Assembly: GCA_937915375.1 (NCBI GenBank)
Contig: CALDMO010000033.1
Span: 1 to 64,000, forward strand
Direction of reading: 5' to 3'
Length of the DNA stretch: 64,000 bases
From: an uncultured Marvinbryantia sp.
Lineage (GTDB): Bacteria > Bacillota > Clostridia > Lachnospirales > Lachnospiraceae
Of this stretch, positions 61,439 through 64,000 are shown piece after piece. Position 1 is the stretch's first letter, and every line of letters begins with the position of its first letter. The notes beneath the pieces are model-generated. The model was not told the DNA's origin, searched no databases, and was given only the letters and a program-made list of their open reading frames with translations. Position numbers and translations under genes: made by a program.

Positions 61439-63844
61439 TTAATTAGCTGATGATTTGATTGATGTCATTTCATCATAGGTTGTAATTTCAGTGGCATCTG
61501 TGAGTAAATCATTTTTGATAAAACTACATTGGTTAAATAGTTTCCAGTAATTCTTCGTACCACCCGCAATAATTGTCGGATATACATTTTTTAATCCACC
61601 ACAATTTTTAATGATTAAGCAACATGGCATCGGTCTATCTTCATTCTGACTCCTCACTTGGATGTTTAATCCATCAAACAGACAATCGACGCATTCGATT
61701 ACTGCGCCTTTTGGGCAAAGACCTTCCGGCTCGTATCTTCCATTCATCCAATCATAAGGATATGTGTTATCATGCCACTGAATGCCGGCATCATTTTGTG
61801 AGTTTAGGAATTTGCAATCCTTAAAAGTGATATGTGAGAAAATACATCCACCAATACCAATAACAGGACCATTCTTGGGTGAGAAATCTCTACCGTGCCA
61901 ATCAAAAATACAATTTTCGATATAAGGTGTTGTAAGACAATTACTCTCAAAATGTAAGCAATATCTCAGATTAGACCCAACGAATTTAAACCCTTTAATT
62001 ACAGTATTGATGGTTTGAGAATTAATGTGGAAAAAACACTTATTAGTACAAGTATCGTTACTTATAGTGCCATATCCAACACCGCCGTCCCAAATAAAAA
62101 TACATTTTTCTGGATTGTTACTTTGGGACTTATATGTTACATATGATTTAGCGATAACACCTTGATAGTCAGAGCCGTTCTGACCTTTGTATTTTTCTTG
62201 CAAATCCGTATATGTTCCATCTGCTACAATAATTTCATACTTATTCTTTTCAGATGCATTAATAACAACATCATTTGCCTTTAATACAGTGGCGTATGGT
62301 TTTTCTTTCGTACCATCGCCTTCTGCATCACTTCCAGTTGTTGCCACATAAATCTTGTTGATATGTATTTCACCAAGTTTATCATCTATTTCATCCTTTG
62401 TGTAAACATCTACACTATTAACAAAATCTGTTTTACGATAAGACAAATATTGCCTAAATTCACCAGATACAACATTAACACTCTCAATAGACGTATCTGT
62501 AAATCCGCCTTTATAAAAGCTCAAGCAAAGATATTTTGTATCTGCCGGAATATTATGAAATTCTGCGACTTTACTTGTTTGCGCATTGTGACTAATATAC
62601 GTGCTTTCAACAGGAGTAAAAGTTCCGTCATTATTAACATATCTTGAAGCCCAATCTTGAAAATCACCGTATACGACCAACTTATTGCTTTCTATAGGAA
62701 TCTTTGCCGTAATATAATTCTCGTTTATTTCTTTGGTTTCTTTTTCTACTCCAATAAAATTCCAATAATATCCATCAGTGACTTCACATTTTTGTATGAT
62801 ACTAATAGATAATATTTTTTCAGATACTTTATTTAATTCATCTAAATCTTCCTTTAGCGCAGCAGCGTCTTTCTTGTTCTGCTGTATCTGCTGCCGATCT
62901 GCAACAATCTCCGCCGCAGCCTGCTGTACCTTTTCTGTTTCTTCTGCGCCAGCTGTGCGGATGTTCTGGAGCTGGACGCTGCCGGCGGAATCAATAGCTG
63001 CGATCTGGGATACACCGGCGGAATTGACCGCCGCTGTTTGGGCGGTGCCGGTATCAGTGATCTCCTGCACTGCCTTTCTTGCAGCGTCCGCAAAGCCTTC
63101 TGTCGCATGCTGTACGGTTCCCCTATCCTGCGCAGTCTGCCTTGCATCCATCTCTGTCTTTTTAGCGTTTTCCTCGGTCTGCGCAGCATACTGCTCGGTC
63201 GCTTCACGATCCTCTGCGACGTTCTGGGCGTCAGCTGCTACCTCACCGGCCTGATGGGATACATCCTCATGCATCTGCCAGATCTCTGACTTCGTCTGCT
63301 GAATCTGTTCTTCTGTTTTCTGGGCGTCAGCTGCTACTCTCTGTGCTTCGTTTTTATGTTCTTCGGCCTCTTGTGATGCTTTTTCTGCTTTGGCTGCCGT
63401 CTCCTGCGCATCTGTGGCGTGCTGCAGGGCATTCTCCTCGCTTTTCTTCGTTTCAATCATTGCTGTATTTACAGTTTCCAAAATCTCTTCAAAGAGTCCC
63501 CCCTCTTCGGATGTGCCCGGAATCTCTGGTCTTGGCCGTTCCTTTAACGGAATCATCACTTTATATTCCGTTTCTCCGACGCTTTCGGTACGCAGATACA
63601 CAAATGCATAGATGTCCCCGGTACTCTCCAGCATGGAATCTGGAATCAAAACCTCTGTTACGCCATCTTTTGTAACGCCGATTCGAGTTACTGAATCACC
63701 GGAATTCTCAGTTTTTGAGAAATGTATTTCCACCGCCTGCGGCAGCTGCAGTCCCTGGATCCGGAGAATCTGTCCATAGTCCCACTGCCACAGACGTTCG
63801 GCCGTTACATATTTTGTACTTTTTCCAAATACTGCTGTTACCAT
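61439..63844 (-). CDS. BppU-type baseplate/tail fibre protein with C-terminal beta-helix
   Basis: An 801-residue phage tail protein. Residues about 1-110 match the BppU N-terminal domain that docks to the baseplate (GQILRIQGLQLPQAVEIHFSK). Residues about 120-340 are a long Ala/Glu/Gln coiled coil (AEKASQEAEEHKNEAQRVAADAQ). Residues about 470-801 look like a right-handed parallel beta-helix (IYVATTGSDAEGDGTKEKPYATVLKA; repeats such as CIFSHITFKDCKFLN), probably receptor-binding or glycan-degrading. The base composition drops sharply for the C-terminal half, a sign of domain exchange. Confidence 0.85.
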   Translation of the reverse strand: MVTAVFGKSTKYVTAERLWQWDYGQILRIQGLQLPQAVEIHFSKTENSGDSVTRIGVTKDGVTEVLIPDSMLESTGDIYAFVYLRTESVGETEYKVMIPLKERPRPEIPGTSEEGGLFEEILETVNTAMIETKKSEENALQHATDAQETAAKAEKASQEAEEHKNEAQRVAADAQKTEEQIQQTKSEIWQMHEDVSHQAGEVAADAQNVAEDREATEQYAAQTEENAKKTEMDARQTAQDRGTVQHATEGFADAARKAVQEITDTGTAQTAAVNSAGVSQIAAIDSAGSVQLQNIRTAGAEETEKVQQAAAEIVADRQQIQQNKKDAAALKEDLDELNKVSEKILSISIIQKCEVTDGYYWNFIGVEKETKEINENYITAKIPIESNKLVVYGDFQDWASRYVNNDGTFTPVESTYISHNAQTSKVAEFHNIPADTKYLCLSFYKGGFTDTSIESVNVVSGEFRQYLSYRKTDFVNSVDVYTKDEIDDKLGEIHINKIYVATTGSDAEGDGTKEKPYATVLKANDVVINASEKNKYEIIVADGTYTDLQEKYKGQNGSDYQGVIAKSYVTYKSQSNNPEKCIFIWDGGVGYGTISNDTCTNKCFFHINSQTINTVIKGFKFVGSNLRYCLHFESNCLTTPYIENCIFDWHGRDFSPKNGPVIGIGGCIFSHITFKDCKFLNSQNDAGIQWHDNTYPYDWMNGRYEPEGLCPKGAVIECVDCLFDGLNIQVRSQNEDRPMPCCLIIKNCGGLKNVYPTIIAGGTKNYWKLFNQCSFIKNDLLTDATEITTYDEMTSIKSSAN

Positions 63845-63855
63845 ATAATACCTCC

Positions 63856-64000
63856 TTATTCAACCGGAAAACTGGTATCAATACTAGCCCAGATGATATC
63901 CCCAGTTATTTCTGATCCATCAGTAAATTTCCTAATCCATTCCAAGAGGACTTGTCCATTTGAATTCAGAATATATCTTGACATTACAAACCCTGATGAT
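63856..64000 (-). CDS. Prophage tail protein, C-terminal fragment (5' end outside window)
   Basis: An open frame enters from the right edge and ends at 63856. It includes MSRYILNSNGQVLLEW and ends DTSFPVE. An internal ATG at about 63984 has a weak AGGG upstream, so the true start is unknown. The stop is 11 bases before the tail fibre ATG, whose AAGGAGG overlaps it. It is presumably another tail-tip component. Confidence 0.55.
   Translation of the reverse strand, partial: SSGFVMSRYILNSNGQVLLEWIRKFTDGSEITGDIIWASIDTSFPVE

Noticed and set aside
62778..63254. 158-codon plus-strand ORF rich in Ala and Ser
   Set aside because: It is the antisense of the Ala-rich coiled coil of the tail fibre, a usual source of long false frames.
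61439..63844. Diversity-generating retroelement target
   Set aside because: The fibre gene could be a target, but there is no reverse transcriptase or template repeat in the window and no A-biased variable stretch stands out.
1..64000. CRISPR arrays, tRNA or rRNA genes, insertion sequences
   Set aside because: I looked for regular repeats, cloverleaf-like stretches with CCA ends and transposase motifs in the intergenic regions and found none.

Overview
The window comes from a spore-forming, anaerobic member of the Clostridia, most likely family Lachnospiraceae. The evidence is a clostridial Spo0A, the CotJA/CotJB/CotJC spore coat operon, CotF-like coat proteins and a SpoVB-like flippase, together with oxygen and iron handling typical of strict anaerobes (a flavodiiron protein with a fused rubredoxin, FeoA/FeoB). 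GC content looks to be in the mid-40s by eye. Most genes lie on the minus strand. I see no rRNA, tRNA, CRISPR array, insertion sequence or transposase.

Region by region. 1-5.8 kb: an rRNA uracil methyltransferase cut by the window edge, the PcrA helicase, a DUF1836 regulator, a TrpR-like YerC regulator and a ketopantoate-reductase-like protein. 5.8-16.3 kb: an adenylate-forming ligase with a PHP phosphatase, a TSCPD protein, the four-domain flavodiiron protein, an orphan ABC solute-binding protein, an ftsW-feoA-feoB operon and the cotJ operon. 16.4-28 kb: a two-ribbon lipoprotein, a four-gene ABC importer (DUF3798 binding protein, fused ATPase, two permeases, one with a large extracytoplasmic insertion), then the uxaBA hexuronate genes, in which uxaA is broken by a single-base deletion. 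28-31.3 kb: the glycolytic cluster gap-pgk-tpiA. 31.5-37.2 kb: a histidinol-phosphatase-like PHP protein, the iscR-nifS-iscU-mnmA iron-sulfur/tRNA thiolation operon and a flippase. 37.2-41 kb: a cell-wall-binding protein, spore coat genes, glgA and spo0A. 41-44 kb: a TetM/EF-G-like GTPase fused to a YacP (Rae1)-like NYN ribonuclease, preceded by a short leader ORF and followed by an internally deleted acetyltransferase remnant. 44-56.9 kb: a YtrA-type ABC operon, a DUF378 protein, an NlpC/P60-like hydrolase, a MATE exporter, HelD, a GPH symporter, a ferritin-like protein, a three-gene membrane redox module (TlpA-like thioredoxin, CXXC mini-protein, NapH-like ferredoxin) and a GH125 mannosidase. 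57-58.3 kb: an F420-ligase-like protein. 58.4 kb to the end: the lysis and tail-tip end of a prophage (three-catalytic-domain endolysin, holin, small membrane protein, BppU/beta-helix tail fibre, partial tail gene).

The least ordinary features are the GTPase-ribonuclease fusion with its leader ORF, the insertion-bearing permease, the F420-ligase homologue without other F420 genes in view, the redox module that depends on a 48-residue gene, a terminator whose 3' arm carries the next gene's ribosome binding site, and the prophage edge with a possible displaced gene 3' end. Most functional assignments rest on motif and family recognition by eye; no database search was run.
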